Below, one piece after another: positions 17,601-27,844 of a DNA stretch of 64,000 nucleotides. The stretch's first letter is position 1. Every line of letters starts with the position of its first letter. The translations under genes and the position numbers were made by a program. The stretch is taken from NCBI GenBank assembly GCA_949358305.1, contig OX442315.1, positions 37,226,427-37,290,426 on the forward strand, written 5' to 3'. Origin of the DNA: Strigamia acuminata (lineage: Eukaryota > Arthropoda > Chilopoda > Geophilomorpha > Linotaeniidae). Under the pieces are notes generated by a model. That model was not told the origin of the DNA and made no database searches. It worked only from the letters and a program-made list of their open reading frames with translations.

Positions 17601-20112
17601 AATACATTTTGTAAAATATTGTTATTTGTCATTTATATATAAATATGAATACATTTTACATAATGTACGTACCGGTATTATAAAATTTATTTTCAAGTAC
17701 ATTGTCAAACTTAATGCATTTTACAATACATTATGATACATTGCAATATATTTTTGAACCATACGGCTACTTGTAGTTTTATATTGTTGTTTTTGTAGTC
17801 ACTTTGGAGAGAACCCTATTTATATAATTCATCACCAGATGAGTTATGTACTCTCGAAGTGGGGTCGTGAGCAGGTACTGTAAGCTTATATCCGGCTTGA
17901 CCCATCATGAGTATGCTTGACCAGTGTTAATCGGACTCCACCATTCTGAGTGAACAATACTTACTGGTATGTCATTTTGGTTTGGAATTTTTAAATTGTT
18001 AAATATTTCAATTGCGATCTGCTTTAGTAAGCTAAGACTAACAGCGATGCAGTGCTAAGATTGATTTTTTCAATCAAGCTTCACGACTTGATGTAATAAG
18101 TGTAAGAAAAGCCCTAAAGGAAAAAAGAAATTGTCTTAAAAAGGTCGAAACACACCAAAGCAAATTGCTCGTTCATAGTATCTTCATTTAAGTAAAGCAC
18201 TGAACCCAATTTCATCAAATCTTAAGATTCCTGGGATAATGCATTCTTTTAACTGCAAATGGAATAAAATTAAGTTTCTGCCCCCTTATAAAGACTCCAG
18301 ACGCCAGGTCATGTAGATGAAAAGAAAACAACATGAAATTTAAGATGCCTCCAACTTGTAAGTGAAATTAAAAATGAAGTGAAGAAAATGTCCAATCAAC
18401 ATTTAGCACAAGTACAATAAGTTTAAATTTTTTAACTCTAAAATGTTGACCCAACCGACAATTCAGCAGGTATTGTGCACCCTGCTGTTTATCTTTCTGG
18501 CACCCCTTTCTCATTATTTTAAAAGGTAAATCCAATTTTAAAGATAAAGACAGTACTGTAAATTTCACAAAATTTTTAAGTCAAGTTGCAAGTTGCTCAA
18601 AGTTGCAAATTAACCGTTTTGGTGCAATAATTCCTTTGTTGCGCCAAGATGCATTCATTGCACGTATCTGCTGCGCAAATCCGAAGTGTGCTGGGCTCAA
18701 ATTTAGAGTTTTGGCACACTCTTGAATTCACCTACAACCGAACAACACACTTTGTGTGGGATATTTGAATTCCCAATGTATTATTTATTATATTGTATTA
18801 TGTTGTTTGCTCCTGTGTATAATTTGTAGGCAGCCCCATGAGAATTCCGTAGTGCTGTCATCTTGCTGCAGTGATGTAGTGCTGACATGTGTTTGGCATG
18901 TATTATGTAGCTGTCACTCACACGTCATTTCCTTGCTTGTTTGTTTTTTGTGGGAGGTGCAACTTGGATACTTTGCCGTCATAGGTCAAAAAGTGTGTCG
19001 TCATCAAAGGGTCAAGTGACGTATGTAAAAGTACTAAAATATACTGGTATATGTGATATCAGATTGTTAGGGATATTTAATACCGAGAGTTAATACTCAA
19101 ATCAGAAGTTAACATAAAATAAAATAAAATTGAGACTAATTTCATGCGTGTGAATTAAATTAAATTAAATTAAATTTGACGTCATGAATGGCCGGTGATA
19201 CAGCAACACAGATTACAATCTGTGACAGCAAAGACCCTCCAGTAACGTTGTGCGCAAACCTATGTGCAAAATTGTTAACTTTTTTTCTCCAAGTTGCGCA
19301 ACCTTATAAGTTAGTATTCTAGTAGCCTTGCCTGCTGTCATGATGCATGTATTTGTTTTTTATGCTTTTCAATAATAAAAGCATTTTATTTCACGTTGCA
19401 TCATTCTGGACTCTTGGTATAATTCCACACAAATACACATCTCTCTTGATGTCCTACACTTTGTCACTACTCTGCCACTGCAAGTATTGACCGTGTTAAC
19501 ATTTAGGTGATATGAGCCATTTCCTGTTACCTTTGCTAAGTTTGCAAAGCCAGCGCTTTTGCGTGTATCAGCCACAGTGCCTCAATATGAGAGTTGTCCT
19601 GTCTTTAATGAGGCGCATCATAGGTGGCTGAAGCACTTCGTCTTCATGGGCCTCTTCTTTCGCATCCCCTGCAACAATTTCGGCGTTCTGGAGAAAATTG
19701 GCAGCACGCACAACACGTCGTGCGGAAGTTATGCACTTCGTAGGCTCATCGCCCATTTGTCGCGCAAAACGAACTAATTCGTAACCAAATTCTCGTTGTT
19801 AAGAACTCTCGCTATTATGAACCATTTTTTGCTCCCCCAACCTGTTCGTAATAGGTTCGATCTGTAGATTGAAATTTAAATTTTACCTGGTTGCATTTCG
19901 GCTATTCTTATCTCGAGTCATTGTGCTGATGATTGTAATGTTACCGATGACTCCAACAAGAAATGTAAATGCATGAGTTATCATGATGGGAACAAAATGT
20001 GGATTGATGAACCATGGTTTCAGCATATCTTCTGGATGGTCCACTGCAATGTAGTCTCCTACTCCCACTGGACTCATTGATGTGGTGTTGCATGAATTAT
20101 CCATTGATGTTA
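14630..20112 (-). CDS. Class A (rhodopsin-family) neuropeptide-type G protein-coupled receptor
   Basis: Seven-helix receptor of 451 aa. Coding exons in order: 20104-19887 (N-terminus with N-glycosylation sites, TM1 GVIGNITII), 16698-16513 (TM2 FLVSLAVADLLLL, TM3 ending SLERY), 16131-16008 (TM4), 15934-15708 (ECL2, TM5), 15646-15499 (basic ICL3), 15082-14630 (TM6 with VCWGP, TM7 with NPIIY, Cys-rich tail). Frames agree at every junction. ERY, CWGP and NPIIY are the standard class A switches; the ECL2 Cys (FYCWDGD) can pair with the TM3 Cys (AICKLSS). It looks like the QRFP/galanin/cholecystokinin-type peptide receptors, but the ligand cannot be named. An acceptor (cttcatttcag) ends at 20113, so the mRNA must begin farther right. 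The first coding intron is 3.2 kb, unlike the tiny introns of the neighbouring genes. Confidence 0.9.
17506..17762. mobile_element. Foldback MITE in GPCR intron
   Basis: Two arms of about 95 bp are inverted copies: 17506-17610 and 17670-17762 share the blocks ATATTGCAATGTAT, GCATTAAGTTTGACAATG and TACTTGAAAAT in mirror order. The ends read about ATGGTTCA. AT-rich and without coding sequence. A 17-base G run sits just to its left at 17471-17487. Family unknown. Confidence 0.75.
18595..18745 (+). mobile_element. Diverged LTR fragment related to the solo LTR at 28.2 kb
   Basis: This stretch shares ordered blocks with 28185-28325: an ACCGTT/AACGG start, TGGTGCAATAAT, TCCTTTGTTG with GCGCCAA or TGCCAA, a TGCGCA block, and the ACTCTTGA end. 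It lies in the first coding intron of the GPCR. The hairpin array next to the 28-kb copy is absent here. Confidence 0.5.
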
Positions 20113-20211
20113 CTGAAATGAAGAAAAAAAAGTCTTACAACTCTCACCACGCCACTGTAAGCAGTTTCAAAAAAATAAAATTTGATGGATTCGAATTTGC
20201 TTGGTGCAACC

Positions 20212-20568
20212 CTAACTAATTTCTATTCTACTGGGATAAAATGAAGTAGTTCCCATTGTGATCTCTACATACAGTAGACTACTTGAAATGATGATATTGC
20301 TTTTTTGCAGTACAAGTGTTTTGGCACTGCAATCACATTGTTTGGAATACTTGCAGTCATAAAACACTTTGTTCCCCTCGAAAGATGGATGTTTTCGTTT
20401 GTACGTCCACATCTTCTCACTTCGAATATATTCTCTGGCTTCCTCAGCAATTTGAAATGTTCGTATCTTCATCAATTCAAACGCCTCACGTTTGGTTGGC
20501 GGCTCGCAATCAGAACTGCTCTCGAATTCGGAAGCGGAATCGTTAATTACAAGTAGAGTAGGTGCCAT
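20212..20568 (-). pseudogene. N-terminal fragment of a MULE-type transposase
   Basis: 118 codons from an ATG at 20568. An acidic start (NDSASEFESSSDCEPP) is followed by a small basic, Cys-containing module (FYDCKYSKQCDCSAKTL) of the sort found at the N-terminus of MULE/FAR1-like transposases. The catalytic DDE and SWIM parts are missing downstream. A C-rich tract (on this strand) lies upstream, mirroring the tract next to the SWIM fragment at 22.6 kb. It sits inside the inferred 5' intron of the GPCR. The family assignment is inference. Confidence 0.4.
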
Positions 20569-20675
20569 TGCTCTTCAAACAGTGTCTAATGGTGCCTTAT
20601 ACTCTAACAGTGACTTATATATATACACTTACAGGAATGTTTACATCCCGTAACATTCAGTCACGTTCGGGATAC

Positions 20676-20845
20676 GTTGGGGGTACATGTGAAAATAATT
20701 GGGGGTAAGTTAATTGGGGGAAACCATTATGAGGGGAAAGTAAAGTTAAGGGGTACTTGAGTTTATTTAGGGAAGATTTTAGTTGGGGGGAATTAAAATC
20801 AATTTAGGGGGGAAATGAGTAAAAAATAGAAGGGGGGGGAGAAAT
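20676..20845 (+). repeat. Interspersed G-tract cluster
   Basis: Runs of 4-8 G occur every 10-25 bases over about 170 bp, separated by A/T-rich spacers. It adjoins the MULE N-terminal fragment and resembles the clusters at 22.5, 23.35 and 24.1 kb. Four or more such runs could fold as a G-quadruplex. Confidence 0.7.
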
Positions 20846-20849
20846 AATT

Positions 20850-22085
20850 TGTCGCCTTGTCAAAAAAGCAATATTTTCATTACAAGTAGACTATGTAGAG
20901 ATCACACAAGTCGACAAATTACGCGGTACCTAAGACTGTGCTGCGGTACAAACACGCAGTACACGGCGCTTGCCAAAAAAGTACCGCGGTCCCAGTACTG
21001 TACCGATACTGAGATTTTGTGTTACATCTCGCAGTCCATGTGAAAACGCGAGAAAACACGAGATTCTCGTATTTTCTTGCTTTTTCGCCCATTTGATTCG
21101 TATCTTGTAGATTTCTGAAATAAAATAGATGCCATCCATGCCATTTTTATAGCTTATGTGGAGAATGATATCACTCGGATGCTTTCCTCGTCAACCAGAA
21201 AGACAATGATTTTTCTATGCTTATTTCTTAGTACCGGTAACCATTTTGACTAGAGTAGTCATTGTTGGGGGAAGCAATACCTCAACCAATGCCATTTCAA
21301 TGGTCATGGAGCAATGGATGGCACGTCATCGTATGCGTGTGCGGAGCAAAGAAAGTCATCTGATTGATATAATTTTACAGACAGTGAAATGGCATTTCAA
21401 ATTCAAACTCTGTACAATGGTTACAGAGAAATTATACTTTCAAAATAATCAGGACTCCCTGGCTCACCCTGTATGTCATTTAGGAACGTTCAATAATGCG
21501 TCGTTTATTTGGCTTATTTCTCTTACTTTTCAAACTTTAAATTTTTGCTTAACCATTTTGAATACACCTAACTTACTGTCAAAACATCTCGGGCACTAGA
21601 GACTTTTTTCCCTCACTCATGTTATTCAGCATAGATAATGATCTAATTAAAAATTGTACTTGCAGGCTTTAATTGACGTCTTGACTGAAGCGTTAATAAA
21701 ATCAAATGAAGCTCTTCAAACATTATTACAGTATGCTGACAATTTTCACAATGAGAAAATAGTCTAATAATTTTAATTTCGCAAAGTATATTAAATTAAA
21801 TTCCAATCCAATTCCATCAATAAAAATAGTTCGTTAACTCCAATATTAAAACAACGTTATAGGAATAATTTTTATAAGAATATTTTTTACTACGTTTAAT
21901 AAATTTATCTGGCCCAAAACGCCGATATGTTTGAGTTTGAGTAAAGAATTTACTCTATATTAATTTCAAAGCACATCATATATGAAAAAGTGTCACTAAA
22001 GGCTCCAGAAATTGTTGAAAAGTTCATTAATAGAAGATATTAGTTAACGAATGAAGCCTGGGCCACTTTTAGACCTCTATAAGCC
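20850..22085. other. Non-coding, unidentified
   Basis: No supported gene. 20915-21010 has several GCGGTAC / GTACCGC words, some repeated near 16.4 kb inside the GPCR gene. The longest open frame (21246-21599) shows no recognisable domain. Confidence 0.4.
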
Positions 22086-22129
22086 CTATGGTAGGTACTT
22101 TTATTTCTACAAGCCTTTGACTGAAATTT

Positions 22130-22630
22130 TTACCAATTTTTTATGCGACACCACCGCCAACTCATAACCACCAAGGTTATTACCGCTAATCCGTTATTGC
22201 CAAACCAGTGTAGAGAATGCCAAAACCGCCAAACCACTTCTGCCAATTCCTTACAGCAAAGCCACCACCACACATGCAAGGGGCGCCAATGACCAAAAAT
22301 AAACGAAAACTGACCGAAAATTAGCGAAAAGTACCCTAAAATATGCCGAAAACTACCAAAAACGTACCAAAAATGACTGGAAATGGTCGCAAACGAACTG
22401 GAAATGACCAAAAACCACCCAAAAATAACCAAAAACGACCTAAAATAACCGTAAACGTACCGAATATAAAAGGGCAATAATAAAATGCCCCCCGGAAAGT
22501 ATGCAATCCCCCGCAAAAAAATACGAACTGCCCCCCTCTTTTAGATCCCCCCAAAAATATCTACTTTTCCCCCCTTAAAGTTACGCCACCCCCCATTTTC
22601 TCGAAACCCCCAAAACAAGGCGTTTTCTCC
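22130..22630. repeat. Left repeat arm of MULE-like element: decamer repeats and C-tracts
   Basis: Three blocks in order: CCACC/GCCAA-rich repeats (22140-22275), degenerate 10-bp repeats around TGACCGAAAA (22285-22460), and C-runs of 4-7 every 10-20 bp (22485-22625). Each kind of block reappears in inverse complement to the right of the SWIM ORF, which suggests subterminal inverted repeats built from tandem units. Confidence 0.65.
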
Positions 22631-22638
22631 TCGGTACG

Positions 22639-23328
22639 TTGCATTCACGTTTTTGCGGTAACGTTTGTGCGACGTATGTGTCTGTTTGCATATATATACC
22701 AGCTTCATATTCATATTCTTTCATATTCCTTCCGTGCACCAATAATGGATTAGAGTCCACAAACAACGTCATCAAATCGCACCACACATTCCGTAATCGA
22801 CAGCCCATGCACCGTTTTATACCAATTTTGAAAGAAATGGTCCGCAATTGGTCTAGTGAGCGAAAACCCGATTGTGTAAACGCCAAACTGTTTGCCTGCA
22901 CCCCTACGCTAAACCTAAAACAGATCACGGAGGCTTACAACTGGAAGCGCTCGATGCCGGTAATTAAAGTGAGGATTGAAGAAGACACTAAGCGGTATTT
23001 TGTTGCTCCTGGTCTTAAAAAGACACTGCGCGAAAATGACATAGACAAGTACCTCCGACAGGTTGACCTTAAAAATTGGCGCCACCTCGATACCTACATA
23101 CTGTCGAAGAACAGTTTATGGCTTGTTACCATAGAACATAACAACTGGGAGAAAGGGACTTGTACGTGTCCAATTTTTTTTAAGACCTACATGTGTAAAC
23201 ACATTTTAGGTATAGCAATTGGTGAGAAGCTATACTCTGTTCCACTTGAGGCAAAAAATGTTCCTCTAGGAGAAAAAAGTAAACGTGGCAGGCCGTCTAA
23301 GGCTAAAAAGGCCCTATTTGTGCAATAA
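22639..23328 (+). pseudogene. MULE-type transposase C-terminus with SWIM zinc finger
   Basis: Recognisable from about 22735: NNGLESTNNVIKSHHTFRNR is typical of the region after the last catalytic residue of MULE transposases. It is followed by a SWIM finger with pattern CxCx7CxH (CTCPIFFKTYMCKH, 23161-23199) and a basic AT-hook-like tail (KRGRPSKAKK). The open frame begins without a convincing ATG and the N-terminal and DDE parts are absent, so this is an internally deleted copy. Flanking C- and G-tracts lie in inverse orientation. Confidence 0.75.
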
Positions 23329-23334
23329 CTGCAA

Positions 23335-24505
23335 CTTCTTGGGGGATAATTGATTGATTTCAGATTTTTGTGTTTGGGGGGAAATTTAGTTTTTTGGGGG
23401 CCCAAAAGTGTATTTTGGGGACTAACAATAAGCGGCTTTAACTTACTTGTTAGTAGTGTTGAGAGCAAGAAAAATATTACTTTTCCTTGCATTAGGTTTA
23501 ACTCTTTCATCATTGTTTAATTGCTCAATTGTTATGTTATTTACCGTGCATTTATTTCTTCACCTTTGTTGCAAATTACTGCTCTGTTGCCATGGTGATT
23601 ATGTCTTTTTAGAATTGCTCATTTCCTATGTTATTTCTAGCTTACTGTGTATATTTCTCCATTTTAATGTAATGTTTCTTCTATTTGTGCTTATTCCTGA
23701 GGTTTCTGTGTTGGTTTATGCTTTTTGAAGAATTCTCATGTTAAACCTAGTATAAGCCTTTTCTATGAACTGATATTGTTAGTAATAATGATATGATACT
23801 TTGATTATGTGATGTTATTGTTTAAGGTTTCTTTGGTGATGAAATTACATTATTAAAGCAGACTTGAATTGGTTTTCACACTGAACTGATGTGTTTTCTT
23901 GTCTCTCTTCCCCTGGCACCTGGACCTTTAGATTCTAGAGCCCTTAGGGCTAGTTAAGTTAGCATTCCTCCATTTCCATCCTCCGAGCGTCACCTGTGGT
24001 GGCGGGTTAGCCCATTGTCGCGTTGGTGCAACCAGCCTCACCCCTCTCCATCTCAAGCAAGACCGGGACAAGGCGAGACCATCCGCCACAAGTAGTTTAA
24101 TTTGGGGGGCCAAGCAAATATATTCGGGGGCCGAACCGGTTAATTCAGGGGGGCCATTAATAGCAATCCAATATAAAAGAAAATAACAGCAAATAAAATG
24201 TATGAAATTTTTTATTGATTAAGGTTAAAGCAGTGGGCAGGTTAAAGTTGTGGGTGGTTTTTGGCCATTTCAGTTCTTTTGCGATCATTCTCGATCATTT
24301 CCAATATTTTTTGGGACTTTTTTCGTACTTTTCGGTCATTTCCTGTCATTTTAGGTCGTTTTCGGCACACTTTAGGTCGTTTTCGTTCATTTTGCATTCA
24401 TTTTCGGTCATTTTAGTCATTTTTCGTTCATTTTTGGTCATTTCCGCTCATTTCCAATTGTTTACGATCTTTTTCTGTAATTTGCGCTCATTTTCTGTCA
24501 TTTGC
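23335..24505. repeat. Right repeat arm of MULE-like element: G-tracts and decamer repeats
   Basis: G-runs at 23339-23425 and 24104-24155, a GGTGGG-rich patch at 24225-24265, and degenerate 10-bp repeats around TTTTCGGTCA at 24265-24500. These are the complement of the blocks in 22130-22630. 23430-24090 between them is AT-rich then GC-richer unique sequence with no recognised gene. Confidence 0.65.
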
Positions 24506-24509
24506 GTAA

Positions 24510-25600
24510 ATAGTGTGAATATAAAGCTTCTCCTACTTTCCAGCAATTTTTAAAAAAATTTAGTTCGAATTGATATGAAATTAATTTTAAAAGATTTACA
24601 GAAAGATGGGAGAAGTTTCATAATCACAGTTTCCTTGACCTAGTTCAGATTTTGGTGAAGGAAGACTCAATTTTGGTATGATAGTAAATTTCTAATCAGG
24701 AATTTTGTGGAAGAAATGGTTGTGTTGGGGCAGCTGAGGAAAAGAATCAGAAAGCTCAACTAATTTTGATTGAAAAAATCACCCACATTTGGGACGATGC
24801 CACATGTTGCATGCCGCCTGCCTGGATACCCATTTTTTTTTAGAAACGGTGGTTTAAATCATATTGTGCTAAGTTCCAGTTAAGATAACACATTATATTT
24901 ATATTCCGTAGGAATAACATGTAAAAGCAATTTCAAATCACAATTTTATGAAGATTTAATTTTTTTTTATTATAAAAAAAAGTAGTAATCTGAAAAAAAA
25001 GTTGTACTTGAAAACATCCTGCCAGTTCCAGTTGAAAAACTGCAACCACACCACTATGACAAAAATTAATTTATGTCATGAAAATGTCAAACTTAAATTG
25101 GATCTTTTGTTCCCTTACAGCTAGTGCAGCTAATACTGTATGTCGTAATATTAACATTCTGTGGCTGAACTGAACCGCAAAATAAATGAATTGCAGAGGT
25201 TCAATTACTATTTAATGTTGATAATTGAATGGTTGGTCTAAATTGTAAAAAAAATCTCAACTAACACAAACCTCAAAAACTAAACATTATCATACAAAAC
25301 TATAAATGGTTTGAAATCAATTTTCCCAGAAAAGTTTCTTATTGCAAAAGCAGTTTGATGAAAATTGAGCAAAAAAACAACGGTGAAAATGTTACAATCC
25401 CTGGTTACAAAGATCTTAAAATAGAAAAATAGAAGCAATTTAGAGGTCGTGGAATAATACATTTTTTCTGTTGTTGAGACACAAAAGTCTTATTAGTCTA
25501 GTTTATCTTGGTTAAACCAGTCTCTACTGCCAGATCTAGTTAACCAGAGGTTAGCTGAAATTTTTTTAAAGGATGTAAGTTAATAATACTACAGAATAAT
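24510..25600. other. AT-rich non-coding DNA
   Basis: No gene, repeat array or element end was recognised. It may include the eroded 5' part of the copia element that becomes recognisable at 25.6 kb. Confidence 0.4.
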
Positions 25601-25605
25601 GAGGA

Positions 25606-26745
25606 GGCATTGGAATCACCATTTATGAATGAATGGAAAAAGGCAATGAAGATTGAATTAGATTCTCAAAGAAAACAGGGATCAGGGGAGATTGTTCAGA
25701 AAACAAAAGGAATTAAACTTATTGATTCTAGGTGAGTATTTGTTGTCAAAAGTGATAAGGATTAACTAAATTCACGGCACGATTAGTTGTGCAAGGTTTT
25801 AATGTTGAAAAGGGAGTTGATTATAAAGAGTCCTTCCTACCTGTAATTATATTGTCAACCATAAAGATTTTATTAGCTATTGCTGCTGTAAAGGGATTTA
25901 AAGTACGTCACTGTGATGTGAAATCTGCATATTTGCATTCTCTATTGAATGAACTTGTTTACATGAAAATACCAGACGATGTACAATGTGACAGTTCATA
26001 GCCATGTGTTTGCCTGCTTAGAAAGGCCATTTATGGTCTTCCCCAAGCTGGGCGAGAACGACACTCAACTCTGAACAAGGTCTTAATTGAAGTTGGATTT
26101 AAACCACTAAAGGTGGAGTCTTGTTTTTGTTTATACAGTAACAAAGATCCAATATTAATATTAGGACTTTATGCTGATGATTTAATGATAATTTATAACG
26201 ATGCGAATTTATTATTGTCAATGGCAAAGCGTGTTAAGCAGAAAATTGATGTTATTGATCTGGGCGAGGTGGAGAATAATTGGGGATTCAGGTAGCATTT
26301 AATGCTGATGGATCAATCTCCCTCGACCAGACTAGACACATTGATAGCTTATTACTGGATGCAAAGATTGTGCAAACACCAATGGATTTGGTCACAGAAA
26401 TTGACTGACCCAAATTACCCAATAGGAGAGAAATTGATAGATCAGCCATACCGAGAATTAATTGGTGCACAAAACTGACTGCCTTTAGTGTATCACAAAG
26501 GAGATATGTTATTATCTGCATATGCAGATTCATCCTGGAATACAGCTTCAAAGGATGCCAAATCCTTTGCAGGATATGCAACATTGATTCCAAATACTGC
26601 CATTACATGGCAATCTAAGAAAGAACTAATGGTCTCATTATCCACTTTTTATTCTGAGTTTATGGCACTAGTTGAAGTTGCCAAAGAAACAAAGTGGATC
26701 CGCTCATTGCTGGAGGAGCTAATTCTCATGGAAATGGCCAGGCCA
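25606..26745 (+). pseudogene. Ty1/copia pol remnant (reverse transcriptase and RNase H)
   Basis: Pieces in several frames: WKKAMKIELDS, then ARLVVQGFNVEKGVDYKES at about 25775, DVKSAYLHSLLNELVYMKIP (copia RT), AIYGLPQAG, the active-site box YADDLMI at about 26170, and an RNase H part YADSSWNT...SFAGYATLI...WQSKKELMVSLST ending near 26740. Stops and frameshifts separate the pieces, so it cannot make protein. LTRs and gag were not recognised. Confidence 0.88.
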
Positions 26746-26780
26746 TCCTGTCGGCCGGCAAGACGGCCTGGCCGACAACT
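26733..26780. repeat. GC-rich palindrome at the copia 3' boundary
   Basis: GGCCAGGCC (26736-26744) and its complement GGCCTGGCC (26765-26773) flank a GC-rich loop, in strongly AT-rich surroundings, directly after the copia RNase H fragment. Confidence 0.7.
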
Positions 26781-26829
26781 AAATTCAACAAAGCGACCTG
26801 CTCGACAAGACGGCGTCAACAAAGTGTTA

Positions 26830-27844
26830 CTTTAAAAGTAGTACGCATAGCATCAAATGGGCAATAATTTTGCAATCTGCTGAAACATGTGGAAACTTGT
26901 CACGGTGCTGACTCTAGACAGTAGAAATTTTTGAAAATTTTGCGCGCATTTGCGCCCTTTCCTTTAGTTTGACCCCATTTTAATTGAAATTGTTTTAATT
27001 TCTTCAAATTGTTTAATTTTTTCCAAATTCCAAATTTTTTATTTTATTTTATTTATTTTCACCATTTATCTTTAATTTAGCCTGGTTTTGATCACCCTTT
27101 CCAGACACTGATAAGAATTTTGTCCATAAATTGATACATTCGCGCTTTGATAATTTGAATATCTCCCTCTGACCACCTGTTTTTGACCAATTTCTCCCTA
27201 GGAATAGACTTGGCCTGAAACATGTAATCAGAGGTGACTTGTTTAACCCAATCACTAAAAATACTCAGAATAATTTTCGCCTTTGACACAGTCACATCTC
27301 CTGTTTCAATTAGGGGATTTCAAAGTGCGATTTATGGTGCGTCGCAACGCATTAGGCCATTGTGCAGCCCGAATTTTCATGGTTGGCTATCTAACGAGCG
27401 CCCTTTTCATCTGCCCATATTTTGCGTGCATTTTGTTGGAAAAACGGCGAATTCGACAGTCTTAATTCGTCAATACTTTTTAGCCACGACTGTGACTTCC
27501 TCTTCACTCTAGACATTTTGAATTTACTTGCCGTCTCAATTGTGCATTTATTTCATTTTCAACGGTTTGAAGACGCGGTTCGCGGTTCGGCACCTGTCTG
27601 CAGGTATCATACTTGTACACCCAACTTTTGTACATACTCAAAAGAAGAAATATTCTCTTCAAAAGAGCGCTTAGTGAGTGACGACGTTTTCCCTTACAAG
27701 TTAGTGAAGCGCGGTATTACGATCTCAATACGAATACCATTGTTCGCCATTTTGCGCGGCGCTCAAGCTGATATCCTGCACCCATAAAATTTAGATTTCA
27801 CGAACAGACGCTGTCTTTATGAAGCTACCCCCATGGTGACGTAT
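26830..27844. other. Mostly non-coding; possible old coding remnant
   Basis: 26930-27060 is AT-rich. On the minus strand, 27092-27500 contains short open pieces (for example ARMYQFMDKILISVWKG) interrupted by stops, with slightly higher GC. I do not recognise a family; it could be a worn transposon ORF. Confidence 0.3.

Noticed and set aside
19853-19870. GGTTCGATC resembling a tRNA B box
   Set aside because: No cloverleaf can be drawn around it and no A box is present.
23447-23728. 93-codon hydrophobic ORF
   Set aside because: Low-complexity Leu/Phe/Cys translation of T-rich DNA between MULE repeat blocks.
27422-27787. 121-codon plus-strand ORF
   Set aside because: No domain; the minus strand of the same stretch looks equally open, consistent with worn non-coding DNA.
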